Shown here piece by piece: positions 34,646-44,330 of a DNA stretch of 64,000 nucleotides (positions are counted from its first letter, which is position 1; each line of letters starts with the position of its first letter). The translations under genes and the position numbers were made by a program. The stretch is taken from NCBI GenBank assembly GCA_947503115.1, contig CANNCS010000002.1:1-64000 (forward strand), in the 5' to 3' direction. Source of the DNA: an uncultured Marivita sp. GTDB taxonomy: Bacteria > Pseudomonadota > Alphaproteobacteria > Rhodobacterales > Rhodobacteraceae. Under the pieces are notes generated by a model. It saw only the letters and a list, made by a program, of their open reading frames with translations. It had not been told where the DNA came from and did no database searches.

Positions 34646-35647
34646 TCACGCTTCGTCGTAAATCACTTCCAAAGATTCCTGCGGGGCGGCATTCTTACCG
34701 CGCATGTCGATGTCTGTTGCAGGCTCAAGCACCACGCCCGCTCCGGTCTCGGACCCGTCAAAGAGTTCGAGCAAACCATCCTGACTCAGCGGAGTCGGTC
34801 GAACGGGCGGTGCGACAGCGACATTCATACCCAGTTCGGCAAACAGCGCTCCCCAGGGCGAGGCATCGGTGCCGACGATCTGATAGTTTGCTGACTTCTT
34901 GCGTAGGTCGTCATCCTGCGGGATGGACGCCAGCACTGGGATGTTTACCGCTTCGGCAAAAGCCTGCGCTTCGCCCGAACCATCGTCTTTGTTGATGACC
35001 AGACCAGCGACTCCAACGTTGCCACCCAGCTTGCGGAAGTATTCCACTGCAGAGCACACGTTGTTTGCGACGTAAAGCGACTGAAGATCGTTCGACCCAA
35101 CAAGGATCACCTTCTGCGCCATGTCACGGGCAATCGGCAGACCGAAACCGCCACACACCACGTCTCCCAAGAAGTCGAGTAGGACGTAGTCGAAGTCCCA
35201 ATCGTGGAAACCCAGCTTTTCCAAAAGCTCAAACCCGTGGATGATCCCTCGACCGCCACAACCACGGCCCACTTCAGGGCCGCCCAGCTCCATCGCGAAA
35301 ACACCACCGCGCTTGAAGCAGACATCGCCGATCTTCACCTCTTCCCCAGCCAATTTCTTTTTGGTCGAAGTTTCGATGATCGTCGGACATGCCTTACCGC
35401 CGAACAGCAGCGATGTGGTGTCGGATTTCGGATCACAGCCGATCAGCAGAACGCGTTTGCCCTGCTCGGCCATCATGTGGCTTAGGTTGGCCAGCGTGAA
35501 GGATTTTCCAATCCCACCCTTGCCATAGATCGCAATGATCTGGGTCTTCTTGGTGGCCTCTGCCGGGATAACATCCGCCAGGTCTTCATTCGCCTCGTCA
35601 CGAAGGCGCTGATCGAAGTCTTTTAGATTTGGAACGTCGTCTTTCAC
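34646..35647 (-). CDS. bchX: Chlorophyllide a reductase, iron protein subunit
   Basis: NifH-like ATPase that donates electrons to BchYZ. It is 333 residues. The P-loop is in [20 protein letters not shown] near residue 37; cluster cysteines are in [16 protein letters not shown] and [11 protein letters not shown]. The start overlaps bchC by 4 bp, so bchC-X-Y-Z are translationally linked. Confidence 0.97.
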   Translation of the reverse strand: MKDDVPNLKDFDQRLRDEANEDLADVIPAEATKKTQIIAIYGKGGIGKSFTLANLSHMMAEQGKRVLLIGCDPKSDTTSLLFGGKACPTIIETSTKKKLAGEEVKIGDVCFKRGGVFAMELGGPEVGRGCGGRGIIHGFELLEKLGFHDWDFDYVLLDFLGDVVCGGFGLPIARDMAQKVILVGSNDLQSLYVANNVCSAVEYFRKLGGNVGVAGLVINKDDGSGEAQAFAEAVNIPVLASIPQDDDLRKKSANYQIVGTDASPWGALFAELGMNVAVAPPVRPTPLSQDGLLELFDGSETGAGVVLEPATDIDMRGKNAAPQESLEVIYDEA

Positions 35648-36585
35648 GAAGGCGTCTCCCAGTTAAGGATCATTTTCAGACAGGTCGGATCTTCGAACGC
35701 CGTGCGATACGCACCCGGCGCATCCGTCGCTGCCACTTGATGTGTGATGAGGCCGTCAAGACTAAGCGCGCCGTTCTCGACCAGAGTGCGGGTCGCAGCG
35801 AGATCTTCGCGCGCCCATTCGGCGGCAACGCGGAAGCGGGCCTCTTTCATGAAGGCGGGCGGGAACGCGAATTGCAGAGGTTGCGTGTAGAAACCCGCCA
35901 GCACGATCTCGCCGCCCTTGGCGATGCGTCCGACCAGATCGTTCAACAAACCACCATTGCCGCTTGCATCGTAGATCGAGCGATAGTCGTGGCGGTCGTC
36001 TGTATCGGGATGAATAACCTCATAGCCATCGGCACCAGACATCCGGTCGGCATCGATTTCCCAAACCATGGGCGCAGGTGCGCCTGCGGCAATAGTCAAG
36101 CGCGCAAGCAGACGGCCCAGAACACCGTGGCCGACGATCAGATCGGGAACGGCCTTATCCAGACCCGCCATCGCGTGTCTTGCCGTCGCCGCAAGCGCGA
36201 GTAAAGCACCCTGCGCACCAAGTTCACGATCGATCCGCGTGACGCGATCTTGCGCTGTCACCAATCGACGGGTTGCCCCGCCGAACAAGCCAAAGACGCC
36301 GTTGTAACAATTCGCACCCGGGACAAAGACATGGTCGCCCGGCTTGTATCCGGTGTTTGATCCAGCCTCGACCACCTCGCCCGAGGCCTCGTAACCTGGG
36401 ATCAACGGATACCCCATCCCAGGAAACGGTGGCATGTCACCGGTCCAGAACAGTTTTTCAGTTCCGGTGGAAATTCCAGAATGGGCGATATCCACAACAA
36501 GATCGTCCGGCCCGGGATCGGTAAGATCAACCGACTCTAGCGCAAGAGTCTTGGGTGCATTCAGCACTACGGCGTTCGTTTGCAT
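35644..36585 (-). CDS. bchC: 3-hydroxyethyl bacteriochlorophyllide a dehydrogenase
   Basis: Oxidises the 3-(1-hydroxyethyl) group to 3-acetyl, a late step to bacteriochlorophyllide a. It is a 313-residue medium-chain dehydrogenase-like protein from the ATG at 36585 (GGAGG 5 nt upstream). The N-terminal GroES-like part has [20 protein letters not shown] near residue 55, and the nucleotide-binding part has [15 protein letters not shown] near residue 140. It is first of the bchCXYZ-puf series, behind the PpsR-controlled promoter. Confidence 0.94.
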   Translation of the reverse strand: MQTNAVVLNAPKTLALESVDLTDPGPDDLVVDIAHSGISTGTEKLFWTGDMPPFPGMGYPLIPGYEASGEVVEAGSNTGYKPGDHVFVPGANCYNGVFGLFGGATRRLVTAQDRVTRIDRELGAQGALLALAATARHAMAGLDKAVPDLIVGHGVLGRLLARLTIAAGAPAPMVWEIDADRMSGADGYEVIHPDTDDRHDYRSIYDASGNGGLLNDLVGRIAKGGEIVLAGFYTQPLQFAFPPAFMKEARFRVAAEWAREDLAATRTLVENGALSLDGLITHQVAATDAPGAYRTAFEDPTCLKMILNWETPS

Positions 36586-36658
36586 CCTATCCTCCCGCAA
36601 TTTGACGAGTTCGGATTCGCAGAATCGATTCCTGTGTCTCGTCATTGGTTCTTGTTAG

Positions 36659-36702
36659 TGTCAGTTTATTATTACACACATGTCTGTCAACTATAATAGA
36701 CA
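36659..36702 (-). promoter_or_regulatory. bchC promoter with a PpsR operator pair
   Basis: TGTCAGTTTATTATTACA (36659-36676) and TGTCAACTATAATAGACA (36685-36702) are perfect TGT-N12-ACA palindromes 26 bp apart. On the minus strand TTGACA (36690-36685) and TAAACT (36668-36663) form a -35/-10 with a 16-bp spacer, so one PpsR site covers each promoter element. This matches the Rhodobacter bchC promoter layout. It lies in the 143-bp crtF-bchC gap. Confidence 0.85.
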
Positions 36703-36728
36703 CATGTGAAGTAAACTGGTGAAACGGC

Positions 36729-37874
36729 TCAGCCGCGCGTTTTCACAGCAGTCAGTGCCGTCGTCACAAACGGACGGCGTGACGGGTAAGCTTTGATTGA
36801 TGAAAAGCCTGCATTTTTGCAGAGTTCGCTGATGCGGGCAGCGCTGCGAACGGTGCCAGTCTGCATGGCGAGACAGTAAAAACTGAAGTAAACGTCGCCC
36901 GACACTTCGGGCCTCGCGCCGCCGGACATTGGTTCTGACACCAACAACCGGCCATTCTCGGGTAGACTGTCAATAATTTTAGACAGTAACGCTACGACGA
37001 CCTGATCTTCATGATCATATAGAACACGGATCAAAGAAATCGTATCCGCTCCATCAGGCAAAGGATCATCGCGGAAGGAACCCGGCACAAAATGCAACCG
37101 CTCTGCAGCGTTGGATCGGAGCAACGTAGCCCGAGCGGTCTCTTCTACTGCGGGAAGATCAAAGACTGTCGCTTGAAGGGTCGGATACTTCAAAGCCGCC
37201 GCTTCCGCAAAAACGCCGTACCCACCACCAACATCCAACATTTTCCGGGTTTGCCTCAGGTCCGCCATCGCCAACGTGTCTGCTGCAACGATCTGTTGGG
37301 ACCGCGCCATCAGATCTGAGTATCGATTGGAGGTTTCGACGTCCGTGGCGTTTGCTGCGCCAAACACATAGGGCCAGAACGCGGCAAGTTCTGTATCAAC
37401 CTCGCCACGCAACAACGCGACCGGATCATTAAGATCTCTGTAGAAAGCTTCGTGGTGCCGGATCATATCTTCAAGACCGGGAACCCCAACCATCGCCGCG
37501 CCCAAACGTGCAAGACAGTAGCGCCCTTTTCGATCACGCACAGTGAGCTTCATCGCGGTCGCAGCCATCATCACCCGCTCCATGCGGTCAGGCCGCAAAC
37601 CAGCGGCAGTCGCAAGGCCATCTGCGGTCTGCGGGCCATCCATAAGACGGTGCAGAACACGCAACTCGACCAACGCGAATAGAACCTGAGATTTGACGAA
37701 GCCCTGAACGATATCGAACAGTTCCGCCCCGTCTTTGGCAGCCGTCCCGCGCGTCAATGGAAAGGCCGACGCCCAGCGCTGAAACCCTGGCCGTGCAATC
37801 AGACGCATCAACCGCGTCCGCAATCCAAGTTTTGGGCGGTATCCGACCGGAGGGCTATCCGACGCTAGGGCCAT
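36729..37874 (-). CDS. crtF: Hydroxyneurosporene/demethylspheroidene O-methyltransferase
   Basis: SAM-dependent O-methylation of the tertiary 1-hydroxyl in the spheroidene pathway. The 381-residue protein has an N-terminal dimerisation/winged-helix part, then a methyltransferase domain with the SAM motif KMLDVGGGYGVFAEAAALKY near residue 215 and the catalytic-region YDHEDQ near residue 290. It follows crtE with no gap (TAA directly before ATG) and precedes the bchC promoter. Confidence 0.93.
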   Translation of the reverse strand: MALASDSPPVGYRPKLGLRTRLMRLIARPGFQRWASAFPLTRGTAAKDGAELFDIVQGFVKSQVLFALVELRVLHRLMDGPQTADGLATAAGLRPDRMERVMMAATAMKLTVRDRKGRYCLARLGAAMVGVPGLEDMIRHHEAFYRDLNDPVALLRGEVDTELAAFWPYVFGAANATDVETSNRYSDLMARSQQIVAADTLAMADLRQTRKMLDVGGGYGVFAEAAALKYPTLQATVFDLPAVEETARATLLRSNAAERLHFVPGSFRDDPLPDGADTISLIRVLYDHEDQVVVALLSKIIDSLPENGRLLVSEPMSGGARPEVSGDVYFSFYCLAMQTGTVRSAARISELCKNAGFSSIKAYPSRRPFVTTALTAVKTRG

Positions 37875-38750
37875 TTACCCAGCTCGCACCGGGCGGGTTT
37901 GGGGAACCGGTGTCAGTCGTTCAGCCTGCATGCGAACCATTTCGGCAAGTTGCGCTTCTCCGGGGCACGAGGGGATGGACGAAATCGCTCCGCTCAGAAT
38001 GTCCCGCAATCGCGATTGCGCGCCATCGACACCTAGCACTGTCACAGCGTTTGGTCGTCCATGCAGATCATCCTGACCAACCGGCTTGCCCAGCGTTTCG
38101 CAATCATAAAGCGCATCGCGCAGATCGTCGGCCACCTGGAACGCTTCACCAATGCGCGCGCCAAGCTCAAACCACGGTTCTTCGTCCTGTCCGGCCGCGA
38201 TGGCCCCCATCTGGGTGGCAGCAATAAACAACGCTCCGGTTTTGGACTTGTGATATGCGGAAAGGTCGATTTTGGACTCACTTTCCCAACCTTGTCCCGC
38301 GCAGATGCCGAACGGCATACCCGACTGCCGCGTCAAAATACGAATGAGCTTGATCGCCCGATCCGCATTGTGCTCCGCCGCTCGCGCAAGAATTTCAAAC
38401 GCCAGAATGATCAAAGAATCCCCGGTGAGCACGGCCAAGGGTTCGGAATACGCCCGATGGACCGTTGGCTTGCCACGCCGAATGTCGGCATCATCGAAAC
38501 ACGGCAAATCGTCATGTACGAGACTTGCACAGTGGATCAATTCCAGTGCCGCCGCAGCTGCATCCGCCATTTTAGGCGAATCATCCCCGCAGGCCATGGC
38601 AACCGACATGAGGATTGTGGGCCGGATACGCGCGCCACCCGGCGTGCAGGCGTAGTGCAACGCATCCGAAAGCTTGGCGGGAGAAGGTCCACCTTGTCCG
38701 ACGTGAATTGCCGCTTCAACTGCGGAATTAATGCGGCTGTGAAGTCCCAT
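37875..38750 (-). CDS. crtE: Geranylgeranyl diphosphate synthase
   Basis: Makes GGPP for carotenoids and for the bacteriochlorophyll tail. The 291-residue trans-prenyltransferase has the first Asp-rich motif HDDLPCFDDADIRRGKPT near residue 77 and the second DDLRD near residue 224. It is transcribed divergently from crtD behind a shared PpsR-operator region, and leads into crtF. Confidence 0.95.
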   Translation of the reverse strand: MGLHSRINSAVEAAIHVGQGGPSPAKLSDALHYACTPGGARIRPTILMSVAMACGDDSPKMADAAAAALELIHCASLVHDDLPCFDDADIRRGKPTVHRAYSEPLAVLTGDSLIILAFEILARAAEHNADRAIKLIRILTRQSGMPFGICAGQGWESESKIDLSAYHKSKTGALFIAATQMGAIAAGQDEEPWFELGARIGEAFQVADDLRDALYDCETLGKPVGQDDLHGRPNAVTVLGVDGAQSRLRDILSGAISSIPSCPGEAQLAEMVRMQAERLTPVPQTRPVRAG

Positions 38751-38773
38751 CGAGCGCTCCTAAAACAATGTGT

Positions 38774-38815
38774 TGTCATGTTGAGCTGACACACTAGTGT
38801 AAATCATACTGGACA
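38774..38815. promoter_or_regulatory. PpsR operator pair between crtE and crtD
   Basis: TGTCATGTTGAGCTGACA (38774-38791) and TGTAAATCATACTGGACA (38798-38815) are perfect TGT-N12-ACA palindromes 24 bp apart. They fill the divergent gap, so one operator pair can silence both crtE-crtF and crtD-crtC. Core promoter hexamers were not clear by eye. Confidence 0.8.
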
Positions 38816-38841
38816 CTTGGCAAATGCGAGTCAACAATTCG

Positions 38842-40416
38842 ATGATGAAAAAACCACGGCACAGCTCTGGACGGGTCATCGTGATTGGTGCGGGCATAGG
38901 GGGATTGGCGACCGCCCTGCCCCTTGTGCATCGCGGATTCGACGTGACCATATTGGAACGACAATCAGTGCCCGGCGGAAAAATGCGTCAGGTGAACGGT
39001 GTTGATGCCGGACCAACCGTTTTGACCATGCTCGACATGTTCGAAGCACTTTTCGATGATGTGGGCACAACACTTGCCGATCATGTCACGCTGATCCCGC
39101 AAGACGTTCTGGCCCGCCATTGGTGGCCAGACACGGGACCGCTCGATCTGTTCCAAGATCGTCAAAAAAGCGCCGATGCCATCGGGGAATTTGCCGGGTC
39201 AAAGTCCAAGGCTCAGTTTCTTGCCTTCGCTGAACGCGCCGCCAGACTGTTTGACGGTTTCAGCGACCCGATGATGCAGCATGCCGAACCATCGCTGGTT
39301 GGGCTTACCACTCATGTGATGAAATGCCCCGCGTTGATAAGGGACATGGGTGTAGGCCAAACGCTCAAGCGACTGCTCGCAAGTTCATTCTCTGACCCAA
39401 GATTGCGTCAACTCTTTGGCCGATATGCAACCTATGTCGGCGGTTCCCCCGATCGCTCTCCGGCTTTGTTGGCGTTGGTCTGGGAGGCAGAAGCGCGTGG
39501 CGTATGGTGTGTCAAAGGCGGGATGAGCGCGCTCGCAAAGGCGATCGCGTCCCTGATAGAGACCAAAGGCGGCACGATCCGCACCAACGCCACAGTAAAA
39601 AAGATCAACACTGCGTTCGGCGGCGTGTCTGGTGTCACCCTGACATCCGGAGAAACGGTCTATGCGGACCAAATCGTCTTTAACGGTGATCCACGGGCCC
39701 TTGCGCTGGGTTTACTGGGCGAGGCGACAAAGCCTGTTGCATCAATCACCAACAAGCGGGCGCGCAGTCATTCCGCCAATGTCTGGAGCTTCGCAGCAAA
39801 GCCGTCAAACTTGCCGTTGGTGCATCACAACGTCTTTTTCAGCGATCCCACAAAAAACGAATTCGCCGAGATCGAACGCGGGTTTATTCCGTCCAACCCC
39901 ACTCTTTACCTGTGCGCCGAAGATCGGGGGCAAGACACCCCCCACCCCGAAACCGAGCGCTTTGAGATCATCATGAATACACCGCCGCTGACGCAACGTG
40001 CGGCACAGCCCGAGGACTACGAGATATGTCACACACGGACGTTCCCAACTCTTCGCCGCTTTGGTCTGAGCTTCTTGCCGGAACCGGGACCGGACGCCCT
40101 GACAATGGCCAAGAACTTCGAGACGCTCTTTCCCGGCAGCGCCGGTTCACTTTACGGGCAGACCCCGCACGGGATGACAGCCGGCTTGGAACGCCCGACA
40201 GCACGCACGCCGATCAAGGGGCTGTATCTGGCGGGCGGCGGGGCACATCCGGGGGCCGGCGTTCCGATGGCGGCACTCTCCGGCAAGCACGCGGCCGCGG
40301 CGATTGTGACGGACCGAACTTCAATCTCAAAGTCCCGGAAAACGGTTACGCATGGTGGTACGTCGATGGAATCAGCGGTGACGGAAAACGCGCCGTTTCG
40401 GTCATTGGGTTCATAG
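38842..40416 (+). CDS. crtD: Carotenoid 3,4-desaturase (methoxyneurosporene dehydrogenase)
   Basis: Introduces the C-3,4 double bond in the spheroidene pathway. It is a CrtI-family flavoprotein of 524 residues. The FAD motif VIVIGAGIGGLATALPLVHR is at about residues 12-31, and the C-terminal FAD segment GLYLAGGGAHPGAGVPMAAL near residue 460. In-frame ATGs exist at 38824, 38842 and 38845; 38824 is only 9 bp past the PpsR operator, so a later one is favoured. Compared with CrtI (42765-44315), it lacks the CrtI-type mid-sequence, and its pairing with crtC supports CrtD. The 3' end overlaps the conserved start of crtC in another frame. Confidence 0.9.
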   Translation: MMKKPRHSSGRVIVIGAGIGGLATALPLVHRGFDVTILERQSVPGGKMRQVNGVDAGPTVLTMLDMFEALFDDVGTTLADHVTLIPQDVLARHWWPDTGPLDLFQDRQKSADAIGEFAGSKSKAQFLAFAERAARLFDGFSDPMMQHAEPSLVGLTTHVMKCPALIRDMGVGQTLKRLLASSFSDPRLRQLFGRYATYVGGSPDRSPALLALVWEAEARGVWCVKGGMSALAKAIASLIETKGGTIRTNATVKKINTAFGGVSGVTLTSGETVYADQIVFNGDPRALALGLLGEATKPVASITNKRARSHSANVWSFAAKPSNLPLVHHNVFFSDPTKNEFAEIERGFIPSNPTLYLCAEDRGQDTPHPETERFEIIMNTPPLTQRAAQPEDYEICHTRTFPTLRRFGLSFLPEPGPDALTMAKNFETLFPGSAGSLYGQTPHGMTAGLERPTARTPIKGLYLAGGGAHPGAGVPMAALSGKHAAAAIVTDRTSISKSRKTVTHGGTSMESAVTENAPFRSLGS

Positions 40417-41243
40417 GGTCGGTTTTTTCGCCCTGGTATCGCTGGTCGGGTCGCAAGAACCCCGAAGACCATGTCTGCATAAACGTGGCGACCTACGGAC
40501 CCGGCGGGCGTTTCACCATGACCGACCGCGGCACCCCTGCCCTGCGCCAAAGCGCCGATACCTTTTCCGTCGGTCCGTCTTCCATGCGTTGGGTAAACGG
40601 CCAACTGGTGATCGACATCAATGAAATTTCCGGCCCTCCGCTGATCAGCCGGGTGCGTGGAACGATTACCATCACGCCCAGCGCGATCACTTCTGTCGAA
40701 CTTCCTTTGACTGAGGACGGCACGCATATTTGGCGACCGTTCGGTCCAGTTTCTGACATCTCTGTCGATCTCGAAGCACCCGGCTGGCAATGGGACGGCC
40801 ACGGTTATTTCGATGCGAATTTCGGAACCCGCGCACTAGAGGAAGATTTCTCGTACTGGACATGGGGTCGATATCCGACCGCGGGTGGCAGCACCTGTTT
40901 CTATGATGCCATCAGGTTGGACGGTTCAAAACTTGGATCGGGCTTTCACTTCGATCCCGACGGCACGGCAACAGAAATCGACCTTCCGCCACAGCTCGAA
41001 TTCAAACGTTCGCTCTGGGCCGTCCGCCGCGAAACACGAGGCGATTGCGGCTTTCGCCCCCGTCAGGTGATGAACATGCTCGATGCTCCATTCTATTCCA
41101 GATCAATGGTGGAAACGCGATTAAATGGGGAAAAGACAGTTGGTGTTCACGAAGCGCTTGATTTGACGCGCTTCCGCTCGCCACTGATCAAACCGATGTT
41201 GGCGGTCCGTGTGCCACGACGGCGAAATTGGCGCTTCGATTAA
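40320..41243 (+). CDS. crtC: Acyclic carotenoid 1,2-hydratase; start codon unresolved
   Basis: Adds water across the terminal double bond of neurosporene/lycopene derivatives. Conserved CrtC sequence runs from VPENGYAWWYVDGISGDG through FIGSVFSPWYRWSG to the stop at 41243. The frame has no ATG, GTG or TTG between the ATG at 40026 and GTG 40485, well inside the conserved core. The coordinate given (40320) is where CrtC-like sequence begins, not a proven start. It overlaps crtD by about 97 bp in the -1 frame. Options are initiation at ATG 40026 (405 residues), a non-canonical start such as ATT 40404, or a frameshift or sequencing error. The stop overlaps the tspO stop on the other strand. Confidence 0.85.
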   Translation, partial: FNLKVPENGYAWWYVDGISGDGKRAVSVIGFIGSVFSPWYRWSGRKNPEDHVCINVATYGPGGRFTMTDRGTPALRQSADTFSVGPSSMRWVNGQLVIDINEISGPPLISRVRGTITITPSAITSVELPLTEDGTHIWRPFGPVSDISVDLEAPGWQWDGHGYFDANFGTRALEEDFSYWTWGRYPTAGGSTCFYDAIRLDGSKLGSGFHFDPDGTATEIDLPPQLEFKRSLWAVRRETRGDCGFRPRQVMNMLDAPFYSRSMVETRLNGEKTVGVHEALDLTRFRSPLIKPMLAVRVPRRRNWRFD

Positions 41244-41722
41244 GGACTTGCTGGCGCGCGCTTCTTCGCCTCGTCCGGGTTCAAACGCCAGACGCTCAGA
41301 TTCAACGCGCCTGCAATGGTGACCCAAACCAGATATGGCAGGAACAATAGCCCGGCGACCAAATCAACTTGCAAAAGCGCATAGATCGTCGCCGCAACCG
41401 ATAGCCAAAGGGCGATCAGAACGAACATACCCAGCTTGATCCGCTTCAATCCGAAAAAGACCGGAGTCCACAACCCATTCAGCGCGATCTGCAATGACCA
41501 AAGTGCCATTGCCACTGCGCTGTCTGGACTCATCGCCGCGCGCGCACCAGCTACTGACATACACAGGTAAAGCGTGGTCCATGCCACAGGAAACAACCAA
41601 TCAGGCGGTGTCCATGATGGCTTGTTCAAATTGCGATACCATTGTCCCGGCGGAAACAAACCACCAGTTGCGCCCGCTGCAAAGCAGGCCAATAGAAAGA
41701 TGCCAAACAAAAGCCAAAACAT
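41240..41722 (-). CDS. tspO: TspO, tryptophan-rich sensory protein
   Basis: A 160-residue five-helix outer-membrane/mitochondrial-type TspO/MBR protein, beginning MFWLLFGIFLLACFAAGATG. The family stretch WYRNLNKPSWTPPDWLFPVAWTTLY lies near residue 30, and the tail with YLVWVTIAGALNLSVWRLN is conserved. In Rhodobacter sphaeroides TspO binds porphyrins and dampens photosynthesis gene expression under oxygen. It lies 5 bp after crtB and so is likely co-transcribed with crtI-crtB. Confidence 0.93.
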   Translation of the reverse strand: MFWLLFGIFLLACFAAGATGGLFPPGQWYRNLNKPSWTPPDWLFPVAWTTLYLCMSVAGARAAMSPDSAVAMALWSLQIALNGLWTPVFFGLKRIKLGMFVLIALWLSVAATIYALLQVDLVAGLLFLPYLVWVTIAGALNLSVWRLNPDEAKKRAPASP

Positions 41723-41727
41723 GACGG

Positions 41728-42768
41728 TTAGGTAAGCCGGCCGCGCAGACCATTCAAGACTTCGCGTTGCTCTCGCTCGCGTTGCGCAACCTGAGTCAAC
41801 GCTTCGAACACCGCATCCGATCTGGACCTGCTGGTGTCTTCGTGACCCGCCGCCTGAACGAGAAACTCGGTTTCCGGCAAACTGCGTGCATACAATACTG
41901 CGGATCTTGGCATCACGACTGTCAGGCATGCCCTCATTGCTGATACAGACACCCAGCCCAGTTTCTGAACCTTGGATGTGCGCGCGCGTGACGATATGGA
42001 ATCGTATCCGCTTCGCTGAACTTGATCACCGATCCCTGCATAAATGAACCGCGCAGCATAGATGCCCGTCCGCGACGAAATGGGTAACGCCGCAACGCCT
42101 GCTTCGGACCGCATGTAAAGACGGTTCGCCTGCATAACGAGCCTGCGAGTCATCTGGCGAATGGCCTTTGTCGGTTTAGGGTTGGCAAGGAATCGGTCCG
42201 GGCTCAGCCCCGCTTCCTCCAGCCATTCTAAGGGAAGGTAAATGCGCCCCTCCAAGGCGTCTTCGCCAATGTCACGAGATATGTTCGTCAACTGCATAGC
42301 AACGCCAAGGTCGCAGGCTCGCGCCAATGCGTTCGGGTCGCGCACGCGCATAAGAACGCACATCATCGCGCCAACGGCAGAAGCCACACGCGCTGAGTAA
42401 TCAAAGAGTTCCGATAAAGTCTCGTACCGACGTCCCATCGCGTCCCAGGCCAGCCCTTCAAGCAAAGCATCGGGCAACGCTCGGGGCATGTCGAATTCCT
42501 CAACCACGCGGGCAAACGCCCGATCGGCCGCCGCATTTTCAGGTTGGCCGCTGTATATTCGCTCGAGTCGCTCTTCCAGTCGTAAAACCGCGGCCGCCTT
42601 TTCCCGCTGAAGATCCACCGCATCGTCAGCCAACCTGCAGAACGCATAAAGTGCTAGGGATGGGTCACGAACCGACGCAGGTAACAGTTTCGATGCCGCG
42701 TGAAAGGACAGCGACCCATGACGGATCGCTTCGCGGCAGGCCTCCATATCGCTTTCGTAGCAGCTCAT
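41728..42768 (-). CDS. crtB: 15-cis-phytoene synthase
   Basis: Condenses two GGPP to phytoene. The 346-residue squalene/phytoene-synthase protein has the Asp-rich motifs LADDAVD near residue 46 and LTNISRDIGEDALEGRIYLP near residue 158. It overlaps crtI by 4 bp (ATGA), so the two are translationally coupled. Confidence 0.95.
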   Translation of the reverse strand: MSCYESDMEACREAIRHGSLSFHAASKLLPASVRDPSLALYAFCRLADDAVDLQREKAAAVLRLEERLERIYSGQPENAAADRAFARVVEEFDMPRALPDALLEGLAWDAMGRRYETLSELFDYSARVASAVGAMMCVLMRVRDPNALARACDLGVAMQLTNISRDIGEDALEGRIYLPLEWLEEAGLSPDRFLANPKPTKAIRQMTRRLVMQANRLYMRSEAGVAALPISSRTGIYAARFIYAGIGDQVQRSGYDSISSRARTSKVQKLGWVSVSAMRACLTVVMPRSAVLYARSLPETEFLVQAAGHEDTSRSRSDAVFEALTQVAQREREQREVLNGLRGRLT

Positions 42769-44315
42769 CCGCGCACCAAAGCGGGATCGGGCACAAGCTG
42801 TGACAGCACTTCAGCAGATGAAATAACGCCCGGCAAACCTGCTCCGGGATGAGTGCCTGCGCCCGTCAGGAACAAACCTTTCAGCTCTTCGCTCACATTA
42901 TGCGGTCGGAACCAAGCGCTTTGCAGGATACGCGGTTCGATTGAGAAACCCGATCCGTATGGAGACAAATATCGGTCCTTGAAAGTCTCGGGTGTAAACA
43001 CCTCGCTCGCAGTCACTCGGCCTGAGAAACCGGGCAGCAACTGATCTTCCAGCGCTTTCGTCAGGCGGATCCGGTACTCCCGTTCAATGTCATTCCAATC
43101 CACGGAATCAGAATGGCCCAGATGCGGCACCGGACTAAGCACATAAAAGGTATCGTCCCCTTCGGGTGCCGCACTTGGGTCGGTCACGGTCGGTCGATGT
43201 ACATACAGCGAGAAATCGTCCGACACTTTACCTTTCATGAAAATATCGCGCACCAGCCCCTTGTAACGCGGGCCATTCAGGATGGTGTGATGCCCTACAT
43301 CTTTCCACATGTCCCGGGTGCCCTTGGTGCCAAAGTACCAGACATACAGGCCCATCGACCAACGACGTGATTTCAGCTTGTGTGTCGTCCATCGTTTGCG
43401 TGGTTGGTGGCGCAGCAATCGGTCATAAGTGTGCCCGGCATCAGCGTTCGACACGACGATGTCAGCCGTCAGCATATCACCCGACGCCAGCTTGACCCCC
43501 CGCGCCCGACCGTTCTTGACGAGGATCTCGTCAACTTCGGTTTCCATACGCATCGTACCGCCCTGTTCACCAATGATCTTGGCCATGTTTTCGGCAATCG
43601 CGGCAACACCACCCATCGCGTAATGAACCCCGAATTCTTTTTCGAGATGCGACACAAGGATATACATTGAGGTCACATTGAAAGGATCGCCGCCGATGAA
43701 CAACGGATGAAACGACAGCGCCATCCGCAGCCTTTCATCTTTTACGCGTTTGGCCGCGTGGCCATAGACAGACCGATCGGCCCGCAACTTGGCAAAACGC
43801 GGCAGGACGCGAATCAGGTCGCCCAGCTTGTGCATCGAGCGACGACCCAAATCCTCGAACCCGAACCAGTACCTTTCTTCGCTGTCACGCAGGAACTTGT
43901 CGTACCCGGCAACATCGCCCGGTGATAACCGACGCACCTCTTCACGCATCGCTTCGGTGTCCTGACGGGCGGTGAATTTAGACCCGTCCGGCCATCGGAT
44001 TTCGTAGAACGGATCAAGAGGCCGAAGATCAACCTCTTCGTGAAAACTCTTGCCGCAAGCGGCCCATAACTCTTTGAAAACCTGAGGCACGGTGACGATG
44101 GTTGGCCCAAGATCGAACCGATGCCCATCTTTCCAGATACAGGAACCTCGTCCTCCCGGAACATCTAGTTTGTCGATCACGGTCACACGGTAGCCCAGCG
44201 CACCCAATCGCATGGCCGAAGCCAACCCGCCAAGGCCCGCTCCGATGACGATGGCATGTGCCGAGGTCAGCTTGTCGGAATGGGCCGCAAGGGCTGTATC
44301 AAGTTTGGTCATCAT
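42765..44315 (-). CDS. crtI: Phytoene desaturase
   Basis: FAD-dependent desaturation of phytoene to neurosporene (three steps in the spheroidene pathway). It is 516 residues with the N-terminal FAD motif HAIVIGAGLGGLASAMRLGA near residue 20 and the C-terminal bacterial-desaturase signature GLFLTGAGTHPGAGLPGVIS near residue 485. It starts 16 bp from the nearer PpsR site and is divergent from crtA. Confidence 0.96.
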   Translation of the reverse strand: MMTKLDTALAAHSDKLTSAHAIVIGAGLGGLASAMRLGALGYRVTVIDKLDVPGGRGSCIWKDGHRFDLGPTIVTVPQVFKELWAACGKSFHEEVDLRPLDPFYEIRWPDGSKFTARQDTEAMREEVRRLSPGDVAGYDKFLRDSEERYWFGFEDLGRRSMHKLGDLIRVLPRFAKLRADRSVYGHAAKRVKDERLRMALSFHPLFIGGDPFNVTSMYILVSHLEKEFGVHYAMGGVAAIAENMAKIIGEQGGTMRMETEVDEILVKNGRARGVKLASGDMLTADIVVSNADAGHTYDRLLRHQPRKRWTTHKLKSRRWSMGLYVWYFGTKGTRDMWKDVGHHTILNGPRYKGLVRDIFMKGKVSDDFSLYVHRPTVTDPSAAPEGDDTFYVLSPVPHLGHSDSVDWNDIEREYRIRLTKALEDQLLPGFSGRVTASEVFTPETFKDRYLSPYGSGFSIEPRILQSAWFRPHNVSEELKGLFLTGAGTHPGAGLPGVISSAEVLSQLVPDPALVRG

Positions 44316-44330
44316 TCACTCATGATATAC

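Noticed and set aside
38842-40416. crtD as a pseudogene or frameshifted gene
   Set aside because: All FAD-binding and C-terminal signatures are intact in one frame of normal length; the oddity concerns only how crtC is started.
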